64,000 nt of DNA from Rhizobium sp. L43 (GCF_002531725.1 NZ_NWSQ01000006.1:62001-126000); one strand, 5' to 3'; positions 1 through 8,979 are shown, counted from the stretch's first letter. Translations and numbers: made by a program. The notes: generated by a model from the sequence alone, not told the origin.

Positions 1-90
1 TGCGTCACATGATTGGATGACGCGCGCAATGTAGTGTCGGCGGCCCGCCACGCAAGCGCCGCAAGGGGGTATACGAAATCGATGTGACTT

Positions 91-930
91 TTATTCCTTA
101 ATCGGCAACCAGATTTCGGTGACGCCCATGCCGGTATAGGGGTCGAAGCGCTCGTCGTAGCGTTCGAACATGTCGGGTGTGTCGCCGTGCTCCAGGCCTG
201 AAGTCGGCCACCATGCACCAAAAATCCGGTTCATGGTCGCCGAAATGCCGGAGACATGGCCGCGATGGGTGAAGACGACGTAGCGCTGGCCGGGAAGCTT
301 GAGCGTCGCAAAATCCGCCGGCAGATCGCCGGCATCGGAGACTTCGACTGCGGCCATATAGCGGAATTTCTCCGCTTCGCCTGTAATATGGGTGCAGACG
401 CCATAGGCGACGTTGCCTTTCTGGCCGGAGATATGGCCGAAATGGGCATTGAACTTCTGCCAGAGAGAGGGGATGGCGGCGTTGCCGCCATAGGGATAGA
501 TCTCCTGCAGACCGGCAAGGAGCATTGGCTGCAGGGTTTCGAAGCGGGGTGGTTCGAGGTCGTTGAGGTGGGCGGGGTCCATTCTGATCGGCTCCAGCAA
601 GATAAGGTTACGGGCGTGCCCCTGTCTGCGCACCGCGTCCGGCGTCATGCCGAACTGGTCGCGGAAGGCACGGGTGAAAGCCTCGTGCGAGCCGTAGCCC
701 GCGCAAAGCGCAACCTCGAGAATGGTGGATGAGCCGCCGACGAGCGCGGGTACGGCGCGGCTGAGACGCCGCCCTCTTATATAACCGCTGATCGAGTGGC
801 CGGTGACGAGCCCGAAGACGCGCGACAGATGGTAGCGCGACAATCCGGCGGCTTCCGATATCTCTTCCAGCGATAGATCGTTTTCGAAATGGCTCTCTAT
901 GAACCAGATCGCCCGTCCGACGGCGCTCAT
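91..930 (-). CDS. AraC-family regulator with GyrI-like effector domain
   Basis: A transcriptional regulator of about 279 residues. The first ~100 residues form an AraC/XylS double helix-turn-helix; LSLEEISEAAGLSRYHLSRV is the first HTH and ILEVALCAGYGSHEAFTRAF the second. Residues ~120-279 resemble the GyrI-like small-molecule-binding domain of the Rob/SbmC/BltR group, ending in the typical ...GVTEIWLPIKE. This domain order (DNA-binding first) is normal for Rob-like proteins. I chose ATG at 930 because a GGAGAG Shine-Dalgarno lies 5 bases upstream; an in-frame GTG at 936 sits too close to it. The gene stands alone, about 100 bp from the TetR gene on the same strand. The effector is unknown; multidrug or stress response is a family-level guess. 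Confidence 0.88.
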   Translation of the reverse strand: MSAVGRAIWFIESHFENDLSLEEISEAAGLSRYHLSRVFGLVTGHSISGYIRGRRLSRAVPALVGGSSTILEVALCAGYGSHEAFTRAFRDQFGMTPDAVRRQGHARNLILLEPIRMDPAHLNDLEPPRFETLQPMLLAGLQEIYPYGGNAAIPSLWQKFNAHFGHISGQKGNVAYGVCTHITGEAEKFRYMAAVEVSDAGDLPADFATLKLPGQRYVVFTHRGHVSGISATMNRIFGAWWPTSGLEHGDTPDMFERYDERFDPYTGMGVTEIWLPIKE

Positions 931-1035
931 CCTCACTCTCCTGGTTGCGACCTCTTCCTTAAAGAAAAGCCGGCAGCCGGATTTGATCGTTCTTGCGGAG
1001 TTTTGGCCGATAGAGCGCGGCGGTCAAGGATGCGG

Positions 1036-1716
1036 TCAGGTGGTCTCGTGCCGGCGCGCGCCGTAGGCGGCCATGAAAACCCGGATCGCACCGCGGATGA
1101 CACGGTCGATTTCCTCGCGGGACGGCGGCCCTTCCATGCTTCCGAACAGGCGGAGCTTGAAAAAACTGCCGCTGGCGAGATCGAGAAACTGGCCGGCGGC
1201 CAGGTCGATGTCGTCGATCTCGAGCCGGCCTTCGGCAACGTGCCGTTCCAGGAAGTCGCGCATGATGGTGCGCAGGTTTTCCGGACCCTTGAAGAAGCGC
1301 TGAGAGAGCGCCGGCATGCGGTCGCGCACGCCGAGAACGGTGCGCATCGCATTGATGACCTTTTCGTCGGTCATATGGGTGACGAAGCTTATCCCGAATT
1401 CGTACAGGCCGGTTTCGGGATCGTCATGTTCGGCAAGGGCCGTGCGCACGGCCGCCACGAAGGCGGCGCGCTCGGCCTCGATCATCGCCGAAAATAGTTC
1501 TTCCTTGTTGGTGAAATAGACGTAGAGCGTGCCCTTGGAGACACCGGCCTCGCGCGTCACGTCGTTCATGCTGGCGGCGTCGAAACCCATTTTCATGAAG
1601 ACGCGCTTGGCGCCGGCGAGAATTTGCTGGCGTTTGGCCGGATCTTCGCCCGCGGCAAATCGGCCTCCACCGACGGGGGGGCTGAAGACGGCGGCATGGT
1701 CGGGTTTCAGCGTCAT
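1036..1716 (-). CDS. TetR/AcrR-family repressor
   Basis: A 226-residue TetR-type regulator. The N-terminal HTH is clear (residues ~28-75: RQQILAGAKRVFMKMGFDAA, then VTREAGVSKGTLYVYFTNKE), followed by an all-helical ligand and dimerisation domain. The ATG at 1716 follows AAGGAG. It is divergent from the HlyD/EmrB efflux genes, with a 150-bp intergenic region carrying several palindromes. The usual arrangement of this kind is a repressor of the efflux pair and of itself, relieved by a drug-like ligand. Its role as repressor is inferred from position and family, since many TetR proteins control adjacent efflux genes. The N-terminal ~25 residues before the HTH are poorly conserved in such proteins. 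Confidence 0.92.
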   Translation of the reverse strand: MTLKPDHAAVFSPPVGGGRFAAGEDPAKRQQILAGAKRVFMKMGFDAASMNDVTREAGVSKGTLYVYFTNKEELFSAMIEAERAAFVAAVRTALAEHDDPETGLYEFGISFVTHMTDEKVINAMRTVLGVRDRMPALSQRFFKGPENLRTIMRDFLERHVAEGRLEIDDIDLAAGQFLDLASGSFFKLRLFGSMEGPPSREEIDRVIRGAIRVFMAAYGARRHETT

Positions 1717-1724
1717 GTCTCCTT

Positions 1725-1740
1725 AACCGTGTTCACGGTT
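1725..1740. promoter_or_regulatory. Palindrome in TetR/efflux divergent promoter
   Basis: AACCGTG-TT-CACGGTT is a perfect 7-bp-arm inverted repeat 9 bases upstream of the TetR start codon. It is a candidate autoregulatory operator or mRNA-leader element. The adjacent TTTCTTTAAAGAAA (1747-1760) is also a perfect palindrome. Confidence 0.45.
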
Positions 1741-1762
1741 TCATATTTTCTTTAAAGAAATC

Positions 1763-1776
1763 GAACCGATTGGTTC
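1763..1776. promoter_or_regulatory. Candidate TetR operator half-palindrome
   Basis: GAACC-GATT-GGTTC is an inverted repeat in the middle of the divergent promoter region. Its GAACC core recurs in the larger palindrome at 1814-1835, so the two are probably sites for the same protein. Confidence 0.45.
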
Positions 1777-1813
1777 TGTACACCTTGATATGACGGTAAA
1801 ACAGGTTTAAGTC

Positions 1814-1835
1814 AACTGAACCGAACCGTTCAGTT
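1814..1835. promoter_or_regulatory. Candidate TetR operator before efflux genes
   Basis: AACTGAAC-CGAACC-GTTCAGTT has two perfect 8-bp arms around a 6-bp centre and lies about 30 bp upstream of the HlyD start. Size and symmetry fit a TetR-family operator that would occlude the efflux promoter. Binding is inferred. Confidence 0.55.
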
Positions 1836-1866
1836 CGATTATTTACTCCAGATCGGTAAAGTGGCC

Positions 1867-3078
1867 ATGTCGAGCAACCAGAAAAGCAACGTCGCGCGGA
1901 TCGTCAGCGAAAACGCCGGAGCCGAAGAGGCAAAGGCCGAGGTCGTGACCGTTGAGGTGCCGACGGCGGAAGCCCTGGAAAAGCCGTCTGCTCCGGCGCA
2001 GTCGGCGCCGGCTTCGGTTGCCGCGCCCGCGGCTGCCAAGAAGCGCCGCAGCCCGGTGCTGCCGATCGTCGTGCTTGCTCTTCTCGCCGGCTGCGGCTGG
2101 TATGGTTACGAATGGTGGACGAACGGCCGCTTCATGGTGTCGACCGACGACGCCTACATCGAGGGCGATATCGCAACGATTTCGCCGAAGGTCACGGGCT
2201 ACGTCGCGAAGGTGAATGTGGTCGCCAACCAGGAAGTCAAAGCGGGCGACGTACTCGCCACGCTTGATAACGGCGACTATCAGAACGCCCTCGACCTGGC
2301 CCAGGCCCAGATTGCCACCGAACAGCTTTCGCTGCAGCGCATCGACGCGCAGATCGAAGGCGCCAATGCCAGCCTCGTGCAGGCGCAGGCGCAGAAGGTG
2401 GCGCTCGAAGCGGCCGTTCGCGGCGCCGAGATCACCCAGAAGCGCCAGAGCGAGCTTCAGGCGAAGTCGGTCGGCACGGCTGCCGATCTCGACAACGCCA
2501 ACATCGCCCTCGACCAGGCGAAAGCCAATCTTGCCGGCGGCGACGCCAACATCGCGGTTGCGCATGCCAACGTCACCATTCTCCAGTCCCAACGCAGGGA
2601 GGCGGAAGGCTCGGTCCGTTCGCTCGAGATCTCGCGCGACAAAGCCGCCCGCGACCTCTCCTTCACCGTGCTCAAGGCGCCTTATGACGGCATTGTCGGC
2701 AACCGCTCGGTCCAGGAAGGCGATCTCGTCTCGCCCGGCCAGCGCTTGATGGCGCTCGTTCCGGTGCGTCAGCTCTATATCGACGCCAACTTCAAGGAAA
2801 CGCAGATCCAGCATCTGGTTGCCGGCTCGAAGGTCAACGTCCATGTCGACGCCTATAGCGACCATCCTGTGGTCGGCACCGTCGAATCGATCTCGCCGGC
2901 TTCCGGCTCGGTCTTCTCGCTGCTGCCGCCGGAAAATGCGACGGGTAATTTCACCAAGGTGATCCAGCGGGTGCCGGTGCGCATCGCGCTGCCGCAGGAT
3001 GCGCTCGACAGCGGGCGTCTGCGCGCGGGCCTCAGCGTCGTCGTCGACGTCGATACCCGCACGGCGCCGAGCAAGTAA
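1867..3078 (+). CDS. HlyD/EmrA-family membrane fusion protein
   Basis: The periplasmic adaptor subunit of a drug efflux system, ~403 residues. It has a cytoplasmic N-terminal tail of ~60 residues rich in Ala, Glu and Pro. One transmembrane helix follows (~61-80, LPIVVLALLAGCGWYGYEWW). Next come a biotinyl-lipoyl-like half-motif (STDDAYIEGDIATISPKVTG), a long coiled-coil hairpin (~130-240), the second lipoyl half (LKAPYDGIVGNRSVQEGDLV) and a beta-barrel domain. The sequence matches EmrA-type fusion proteins working with DHA2-family MFS pumps. ATG at 1867 is preferred over the GTG at 1861; neither has a strong Shine-Dalgarno. It forms an operon with the MFS gene 27 bp downstream and is presumably repressed by the divergent TetR protein. 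Confidence 0.93.
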   Translation: MSSNQKSNVARIVSENAGAEEAKAEVVTVEVPTAEALEKPSAPAQSAPASVAAPAAAKKRRSPVLPIVVLALLAGCGWYGYEWWTNGRFMVSTDDAYIEGDIATISPKVTGYVAKVNVVANQEVKAGDVLATLDNGDYQNALDLAQAQIATEQLSLQRIDAQIEGANASLVQAQAQKVALEAAVRGAEITQKRQSELQAKSVGTAADLDNANIALDQAKANLAGGDANIAVAHANVTILQSQRREAEGSVRSLEISRDKAARDLSFTVLKAPYDGIVGNRSVQEGDLVSPGQRLMALVPVRQLYIDANFKETQIQHLVAGSKVNVHVDAYSDHPVVGTVESISPASGSVFSLLPPENATGNFTKVIQRVPVRIALPQDALDSGRLRAGLSVVVDVDTRTAPSK

Positions 3079-3105
3079 GCCTTTCGGAAAGGCGGAGGTG
3101 GTCTG

Positions 3106-4701
3106 ATGGCCGGGAGCGCAACAGCTACAGCGGGAGCGATTCCGGCGCCTGCCCATGCCGAGGATCGCATGGATCCGAGAAAGCTCATCGCCTTCTTCGC
3201 GATGGTGCTCGGCATGTTCATGTCGATCCTCGACATTCAGATCGTCTCGGCCTCGCTTGCCGAAATCCAGGCCGGCCTTTCGGCCGGCAGCGACGAGGTC
3301 GGCTGGGTGCAGACCGCCTATCTGATCGCCGAAGTGATCATGATCCCGCTGTCGGGCACGCTGGCGCGCATCATCTCGACGCGTTATCTCTTTGCGATCT
3401 CGGCCGCCGGCTTCACCATGGCCAGCGCGCTTGCAGCGACGGCGACGAATATCGACCAGATGATCGTCTACCGCGCCATCCAGGGCTTCATCGGCGGCGG
3501 CATGATCCCGTCGGTGTTTGCGGCCGCCTTCACCATTTTTCCGCCGTCGAAGCGCAGCATCGTCTCGCCGATCATCGGCCTGATCGCGACGCTGGCGCCG
3601 ACCATCGGCCCGACCGTTGGCGGTTATCTCAGCCATGCGTTTTCGTGGCACTGGCTGTTCCTCGTCAATATCGTTCCCGGCATCATCGTCACGATCGTCA
3701 CCTGGAACTTCATCGATTTCGACAAGCCGGAACTGTCGCTTTTCAAGAAGTTCGATTGGTGGGGGCTGTTCTCGATGGGCATCTTCCTCGGCGCGATGGA
3801 ATATGTGCTCGAAGAGGGCAATTCGAACGACTGGTTCAACGACAGTTCGATCGTGATTGCTGCCGTCGCTTCCGGCGTTGCCGCCATTGTGTTCTTCTAC
3901 CGCGCCTTCACGGTGGATTTCCCCGTCGTCGACCTCAAGGCCTTTTCGAACCGGAATTTCTCCTTCGGCTCGATCTTCTCCTTCGTCATGGGGATCGGCC
4001 TCTATGGTCTCACCTATATTTACCCGGTCTATCTCGGCCGTATCCGCGGCTATGATTCGCTGATGATCGGCGAGACGATGTTCGTCTCCGGGCTTGCGAT
4101 GTTCTTCACCGCGCCGATCGCCGGTCGGCTGTCGACGAAGATGGACCTGCGCCTGATGATGGTGATCGGCTTCACCAGCTTCGCCGCCGGCACATACATC
4201 ATGATCCACCTGACGGCGGATTGGGATTTCTACGAACTCTTCATCCCGCAGATCCTGCGCGGATTCGGGCTGATGATGTGCATGGTGCCGATCAACAACA
4301 TCGCGCTTGGTACGATGCCGCCTTCGCGCATTCGCGGTGCGTCCGGCCTGTTCAATTTGACCAGAAATCTCGGCGGCGCCGTCGGCCTTGCCGTCATCAA
4401 CACTGTGCTTACCAACCGGCAGGACGTGCACTACGAGCGGCTGCGGGAGAATATGGACTGGGGCAATCCGGCGGCGGTCGACCAGATGAACAACATGGCC
4501 GCCAATTTCAACACCTACGGCATGGATGGCGCCTCGGTCGCGGTCAAGCAGATGGTCGGCCTTGCCACCAGGCAGGCGGTCATCCTCTCTTTCAGCGATA
4601 TATTCCTGATCCTGACCGCGCTTTTTGTCGCGATGATCTTCGGTGTCGCCATGATCAAGAAACCCGCGCCGCAAGGCGGGGGAGGCGGTGGCGGCCACTG
4701 A
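3106..4701 (+). CDS. EmrB/QacA-type MFS drug transporter (DHA2)
   Basis: An inner-membrane proton-driven drug exporter of 531 residues, the length expected for 14-helix DHA2 transporters. The family motif region QTAYLIAEVIMIPLSGTLAR (helix 2 to loop 2-3) and IGPTVGGYLSHAFSWHWLF (helix 5, motif C region) are visible. An unusual Gly-rich tail (GGGGGGGH) ends the protein. GGAGG lies 7 bases before the ATG. It would pair with the upstream EmrA-like adaptor and an outer-membrane TolC-like channel encoded elsewhere. A strong terminator follows. Substrates cannot be read from the sequence. Confidence 0.94.
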   Translation: MAGSATATAGAIPAPAHAEDRMDPRKLIAFFAMVLGMFMSILDIQIVSASLAEIQAGLSAGSDEVGWVQTAYLIAEVIMIPLSGTLARIISTRYLFAISAAGFTMASALAATATNIDQMIVYRAIQGFIGGGMIPSVFAAAFTIFPPSKRSIVSPIIGLIATLAPTIGPTVGGYLSHAFSWHWLFLVNIVPGIIVTIVTWNFIDFDKPELSLFKKFDWWGLFSMGIFLGAMEYVLEEGNSNDWFNDSSIVIAAVASGVAAIVFFYRAFTVDFPVVDLKAFSNRNFSFGSIFSFVMGIGLYGLTYIYPVYLGRIRGYDSLMIGETMFVSGLAMFFTAPIAGRLSTKMDLRLMMVIGFTSFAAGTYIMIHLTADWDFYELFIPQILRGFGLMMCMVPINNIALGTMPPSRIRGASGLFNLTRNLGGAVGLAVINTVLTNRQDVHYERLRENMDWGNPAAVDQMNNMAANFNTYGMDGASVAVKQMVGLATRQAVILSFSDIFLILTALFVAMIFGVAMIKKPAPQGGGGGGGH

Positions 4702-4722
4702 CCTCCGGCCTGCCGCCGCTTG

Positions 4723-4748
4723 AAAAGGCCCTCTCCGGAGGGCCTTTT
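4723..4748 (+). terminator. Rho-independent terminator after efflux operon
   Basis: AAGGCCCTC-TCCG-GAGGGCCTT stem with an A-run before and a T-run after. It ends the efflux operon and could act in both directions. Confidence 0.9.
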
Positions 4749-4858
4749 TGTTGCGGTTTTCCGGCTTCCGTGCCATCAGGTGGATGATTGCTGGCGGATC
4801 AGCCCATCTCAGCCCATCCATGCTGGAAAATCGACGAGGAAATTGGCTCGTTCGATTT

Positions 4859-4878
4859 TTTGATTTACGTACATCAAA
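4859..4878. promoter_or_regulatory. LacI-type operator upstream of xylose regulator
   Basis: TTTGATTTAC/GTACATCAAA is a 20-bp palindrome with a single mismatched pair, 31 bp before the LacI start codon. The even-length centred symmetry is typical for LacI-family operators, so autoregulation of the LacI-xylB unit is likely. I found no second perfect copy before xylA. Confidence 0.6.
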
Positions 4879-4909
4879 TTTGGCGCTAATGGTCTCGTCA
4901 GGAGGAATG

Positions 4910-5932
4910 ATGAGGCCAACTGTTCACGATATCGCTGCCGCCGCCGGTGTCAGTCTCGCGACCGTCGACCGGGTTCTCAACCAGCGTCCCGGTGTGCGTC
5001 ACGTCACGCGGGAGAAGGTCGAGAACGCGATCCGCGAGCTCGGTTATATCAGAGATGTCGCCGCCGCCAATCTCGCCAAGGGGCGCACCTATCCCCTGGT
5101 CTTCATCCTTCCGGCCAGCGACAATTCCTTCATGCATGGGCTCAATGCCGAAATCCGGCAGGCGGTCCTCCGCTCGCCGGCCGAGCGTACCGATATCCGC
5201 ACCATCGAAGTGCCGGCCTTCGATCCCACGGCCCTCGTCTCCGTGCTTGAAGAGCTTTCCCGGGAAAAACCATGCGGCATCGCGATGGTGGCGACCGATG
5301 CGCCCGACGTGCGCGCCGCTGTCGACAGGCTGGTGCGCGAGCGCTTTCCGATCGTCACCCTGGTTTCCGATCTCACCGGGTCGCTGCGCCATCATTATGC
5401 CGGCGTCGACAATATCGCCGCCGGCCGCACGGCCGCCCGGCTGCTCGGGCGATTTCTCGGGCCGCGAAAAGGCGAGATTGCGGTGCTCGCCGGCTCCATG
5501 CTGGTGCGCGACCATCGCGAGCGGCTGGAGGGCTTCACCTCTGTTCTGGCCGAAGAATTTCCTGATCTGGCGATCCTGCCGGTTCTCGAAGGTCGCGACG
5601 ACCCGGAGGTCGCCCATCGGCTCGTTACCGACGCGCTCGGGAATGCCGGCATCGTCGGCGTCTACAGCCTCGGCGCCGGCAATCGCGGTCTGATCCGGGC
5701 GTTGAAGGAGAAGTCCGTCGATCGGACGCTGACCGTGATCGCCCACGAGCTGACCCCCCACACCCGCGCAGCACTCCTCGACAACACGATCGATGCGATC
5801 CTCAACCAGGACGCCGGCCATGAGGTACGCAGCGCGATCCGTGTGCTGAAAGCCAAGGCGGACGGGCTTGCCGTCATCGAAGCGCAGGAGCGCATCCGCC
5901 TCGACATATTCCTGAAAGACAATCTGCCGTAA
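4910..5932 (+). CDS. LacI-family regulator, probable xylose catabolism regulator
   Basis: A 340-residue LacI/GalR-type regulator. The N-terminal HTH and hinge are clear (residues ~3-55: TVHDIAAAAGVSLATVDRVL). A periplasmic-binding-protein-like sugar domain fills the rest (HHYAGVDNIAAGRTAARLLG). Two ATG codons are adjacent; the second, 4910, is best spaced from AGGAGG (4900-4905). The open frame continues further upstream, but that extension lacks homology to LacI N-termini. It ends 19 bp before xylB, so it is co-transcribed with it, and a palindromic operator lies just upstream. Neighbourhood suggests it senses xylose or a derivative; the ligand is inferred. Confidence 0.9.
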   Translation: MRPTVHDIAAAAGVSLATVDRVLNQRPGVRHVTREKVENAIRELGYIRDVAAANLAKGRTYPLVFILPASDNSFMHGLNAEIRQAVLRSPAERTDIRTIEVPAFDPTALVSVLEELSREKPCGIAMVATDAPDVRAAVDRLVRERFPIVTLVSDLTGSLRHHYAGVDNIAAGRTAARLLGRFLGPRKGEIAVLAGSMLVRDHRERLEGFTSVLAEEFPDLAILPVLEGRDDPEVAHRLVTDALGNAGIVGVYSLGAGNRGLIRALKEKSVDRTLTVIAHELTPHTRAALLDNTIDAILNQDAGHEVRSAIRVLKAKADGLAVIEAQERIRLDIFLKDNLP

Positions 5933-5951
5933 CGGCAAAGGAGAATACCCC

Positions 5952-7406
5952 ATGTATCTCGGTCTCGATCTCGGAACCTCCGGCGTCAAGGCGATGCTGA
6001 TCGACGGCGATCAGAAGATCGTCGGCTCGGCCAATGGTTCGCTCGACGTTTCGCGTCCGCATTCCGGCTGGTCGGAGCAGGAGCCGGCTCACTGGGTGCG
6101 CGCCACGCAGGAGGCTGTCGCGGGCCTAAAGGCGAAACATCCGAACGAACTTGCGGCAGTCAAGGGTATCGGCCTTTCCGGCCAGATGCACGGCGCGACG
6201 CTCATCGATGCCAGCGACAAGGTCCTGCGCCCGTGCATCCTCTGGAACGACACGCGCAGCTACGTCGAGGCCGCGGCCCTCGATGCCGATCCGCGCTTCC
6301 GCGCGCTCACCGGCAACATCGTCTTCCCCGGCTTCACGGCGCCGAAGCTCGCCTGGGTCGCGAAGCACGAGCCCGATGTCTTCGCCAAGATCGCCAAGGT
6401 GCTGTTGCCGAAGGACTATCTGCGTCTTTGGCTGACCGGCGAATATATCTCGGAAATGTCGGATTCGGCCGGCACTTCCTGGCTCGACACCGGCAAGCGC
6501 GCCTGGTCGTCCGAGCTGCTGGCCGCCACCAATCTTTCAGAGGAGCAGATGCCGGCGCTCGTCGAAGGCACCGAACAGGCCGGCAAGCTGCGGTCTGAGC
6601 TGGCGGCGCAATGGGGCATATCAGCCGATGTCATCGTTGCCGGCGGCGCCGGCGACAATGCGGCCTCGGCCTGCGGCATGGGCACGGTCAGCGATGGCGC
6701 CGCCTTCGTCTCGCTCGGCACCTCGGGCGTGCTTTTTGCCGCCAACGGCTCCTATCTGCCGAAGCCGGAAAGCGCCGTGCATGCTTTCTGCCACGCGCTG
6801 CCGAACACCTGGCACCAGATGGGCGTCATCCTGTCGGCCACCGATGCGCTCAACTGGCATTCCGGCGTGACCGGCAAGTCGGCCGCCGATCTCACCGGCG
6901 AACTCGGCGAGACGCTGAAGGCGCCCACCGGCGTCACCTTCCTGCCCTATCTCTCCGGCGAACGCACGCCGCACAATGATGCCGTCATCCGCGGCGCCTT
7001 CATCGGCCTCGAACATGAAAGCAGCCGTGTCGTTCTCACCCAGGCGGTGCTCGAAGGTGTCGCCTTTGCCATTCGCGACAATCTCGAAGCGCTGCGTTCG
7101 GCCGGTACCGGCATATCCCGCGTCACGGCGATCGGCGGCGGTTCGCGCTCGCGCTACTGGCTTGCATCGATCGCGACCGCCCTCGGCGTTCCCGTCGACC
7201 TGCCTGCCGACGGCGATTTCGGAGCGGCCTTCGGCGCCGCCCGTCTCGGCCTGATCGCTGCAACAGGGGCAGACCCGATCGCCGTCTGCACGCCGCCGGT
7301 GACGTCAGGCACGATCGAGCCGGTGTCGGCGCTGAGCGGCGCTTATGAGGACGCCTACAAGCGCTACCGCGCGCTCTACCCGGCGATCAAATCGCTGGTG
7401 CATTGA
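5952..7406 (+). CDS. xylB: Xylulokinase
   Basis: FGGY-family cytoplasmic kinase that phosphorylates D-xylulose to xylulose-5-phosphate, 484 residues (usual length). It shows the N-terminal ATPase phosphate loop DLGTSGVKAMLIDG, the substrate-contact motif GLSGQMHGATLID, the GGAGDNAASACGMG segment with the catalytic Asp, SLGTSGV, and the C-terminal FGGY signature IGGGSRSRYWLASIATALGV. AAGGAG precedes the ATG. It lies between its LacI regulator and xylA; a repeat element separates it from xylA, so xylA may have partly independent expression. Confidence 0.97.
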   Translation: MYLGLDLGTSGVKAMLIDGDQKIVGSANGSLDVSRPHSGWSEQEPAHWVRATQEAVAGLKAKHPNELAAVKGIGLSGQMHGATLIDASDKVLRPCILWNDTRSYVEAAALDADPRFRALTGNIVFPGFTAPKLAWVAKHEPDVFAKIAKVLLPKDYLRLWLTGEYISEMSDSAGTSWLDTGKRAWSSELLAATNLSEEQMPALVEGTEQAGKLRSELAAQWGISADVIVAGGAGDNAASACGMGTVSDGAAFVSLGTSGVLFAANGSYLPKPESAVHAFCHALPNTWHQMGVILSATDALNWHSGVTGKSAADLTGELGETLKAPTGVTFLPYLSGERTPHNDAVIRGAFIGLEHESSRVVLTQAVLEGVAFAIRDNLEALRSAGTGISRVTAIGGGSRSRYWLASIATALGVPVDLPADGDFGAAFGAARLGLIAATGADPIAVCTPPVTSGTIEPVSALSGAYEDAYKRYRALYPAIKSLVH

Positions 7407-7420
7407 GAACTGGAGCCAGC

Positions 7421-7529
7421 GGCCCCCTCATCCGCCTGCCGGCACCGACCGGGGTCGAGCCACGTGTCTCGACCCGTCCTTCGGACCCCCTCGGGGAGAA
7501 GGTGGCCCGAAGGGTCGGATGAGGGGGCC
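7421..7529. repeat. RIME-like palindromic intergenic repeat, copy 1
   Basis: A ~109-bp element with perfect 14-bp terminal inverted repeats (GGCCCCCTCATCCG ... CGGATGAGGGGGCC) between xylB and xylA. An internal 43-bp segment (7448-7490) is repeated with two mismatches at 15165-15207. It resembles the rhizobial intergenic mosaic elements. If transcribed it would fold into a long hairpin between the two xyl genes. Confidence 0.8.
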
Positions 7530-7588
7530 TACGGCGCAGACCAACAATTCAGAACTGCTAAGAGATACGAACCCAAGGAGACCCCAAC

Positions 7589-8899
7589 ATGAGCACCGGA
7601 TTTTTCGGCGATATCCAGAAAGTAAAATACGAAGGCCCCGACAGCACCAATCCGCTGGCCTTCCGCTCCTACCAGCCGGACGAGATTGTCATGGGCAAAC
7701 GCATGGAAGACCATCTGCGCTTTGCGGTGGCCTACTGGCACACCTTCACTTGGCCTGGCGGCGACCCCTTCGGCGGCCAGACCTTCCTGCGTCCCTGGTT
7801 CGAGGACACGATGAAGGCCGCCAAGCTGAAGGCCGACGTCGCCTTCGAATTCTTCTCGCTGCTCGGCGCGCCCTACTACTGCTTCCATGACGCCGACGTG
7901 CGTCCGGAGGGCAAGAATTTCGCCGAAAACACCAGGAACCTCAACGAGATCGTCGATTATTTCGCCGAAAAGCAGGCCGCTACCGGCACCAAACTGCTCT
8001 GGGGCACGGCGAACCTGTTTTCGCACCGCCGCTATATGTCGGGTGCAGCCACCAATCCGGATCCGGATGTGTTTGCCTTCGCTGCGGCGACGGTCAAGAC
8101 CTGCATCGACGCCACGCAGAAGCTCGGCGGTGAGAACTACGTGCTCTGGGGCGGCCGCGAAGGTTACGAGACGCTGCTCAACACCGATATCGGCCGCGAG
8201 CTCGACCAGCTCGGACGGTTCCTCAACCTCGTCGTCGAATACAAGCATAAGATCGGCTACAAGGGCACGATCCTGATCGAGCCGAAGCCGCAGGAGCCGA
8301 CCAAGCACCAGTATGATTACGACGTTGCGACCGTCTATGGCTTCCTCAAGAAGCACGGTCTTGAAAATGAGGTGAAGCTCAATATCGAGCAGGGTCACGC
8401 GATCCTTGCCGGTCACTCCTTCGAGCACGAACTGGCGCTTGCCAATGCGCTCGGCATCTTCGGCTCGATCGACATGAACCGCAACGACTACCAGTCCGGC
8501 TGGGATACCGACCAGTTCCCGAACAATGTTCCGGAAATGGCGCTTGCCTACTATCACGTCCTGGCAGGCGGCGGCTTCAAGACCGGCGGCACCAACTTCG
8601 ATTCGAAGCTGCGCCGCCAGTCGCTCGACCCGGCCGATCTGCTGATCGGCCATATCGGCGGCATGGATTGCTGCGCCCGCGGCCTCAAGGCCGCTGCCAA
8701 GATGATCGAGGACAAGGCGCTCTCCCAGCCGCTCGCGGACCGCTATGCCGGATGGGATTCGGCTGAAAGTCAGAAGCTCTTCCGCGGCGAATATTCGCTT
8801 GATGAGATCGCCCATTGGGTCGAGAGCAAGGACGTCAACCCGCAGCCGAGATCGGGCAAGCAGGAACTGCTCGAGAACGTCGTCAACCGTTACGTCTGA
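7589..8899 (+). CDS. xylA: Xylose isomerase
   Basis: Cytoplasmic TIM-barrel metalloenzyme converting D-xylose to D-xylulose, 436 residues, the length of class II (group II) xylose isomerases with the extended N-terminus. Catalytic motifs are all present: [10 protein letters not shown] (catalytic His/Asp pair), WGGREGYE, metal ligands in [14 protein letters not shown] (Glu, Lys), NIEQGHA, and [17 protein letters not shown] (Asp ligands). The start ATG follows AAGGAGA. It sits downstream of xylB; the order regulator-xylB-xylA matches related rhizobia. A GC-rich hairpin follows. Confidence 0.98.
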   Translation: MSTGFFGDIQKVKYEGPDSTNPLAFRSYQPDEIVMGKRMEDHLRFAVAYWHTFTWPGGDPFGGQTFLRPWFEDTMKAAKLKADVAFEFFSLLGAPYYCFHDADVRPEGKNFAENTRNLNEIVDYFAEKQAATGTKLLWGTANLFSHRRYMSGAATNPDPDVFAFAAATVKTCIDATQKLGGENYVLWGGREGYETLLNTDIGRELDQLGRFLNLVVEYKHKIGYKGTILIEPKPQEPTKHQYDYDVATVYGFLKKHGLENEVKLNIEQGHAILAGHSFEHELALANALGIFGSIDMNRNDYQSGWDTDQFPNNVPEMALAYYHVLAGGGFKTGGTNFDSKLRRQSLDPADLLIGHIGGMDCCARGLKAAAKMIEDKALSQPLADRYAGWDSAESQKLFRGEYSLDEIAHWVESKDVNPQPRSGKQELLENVVNRYV

Positions 8900-8905
8900 T
8901 AAAAC

Positions 8906-8932
8906 GCGCCGGCGGTCACCCGCCGCCGGCGC
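8906..8932. terminator. GC-rich hairpin between convergent genes
   Basis: GCGCCGGCGG ... CCGCCGGCGC, perfect 10-bp arms with a short loop, 7 bases after the xylA stop and before the convergent LacI gene end. There is no T-run, so termination is likely weak or Rho-assisted. Confidence 0.5.
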
Positions 8933-8979
8933 AAACCCTTTCCGACCGGGTGCGGCGGGAAGCTCTCAGGCTAATTGGT

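Noticed and set aside
1843..4821. Open frame of ~990 codons on the minus strand
   Set aside because: Antisense to the efflux genes. The product is Arg/His/Asp-rich without domains, which is a GC-rich mirror artefact.
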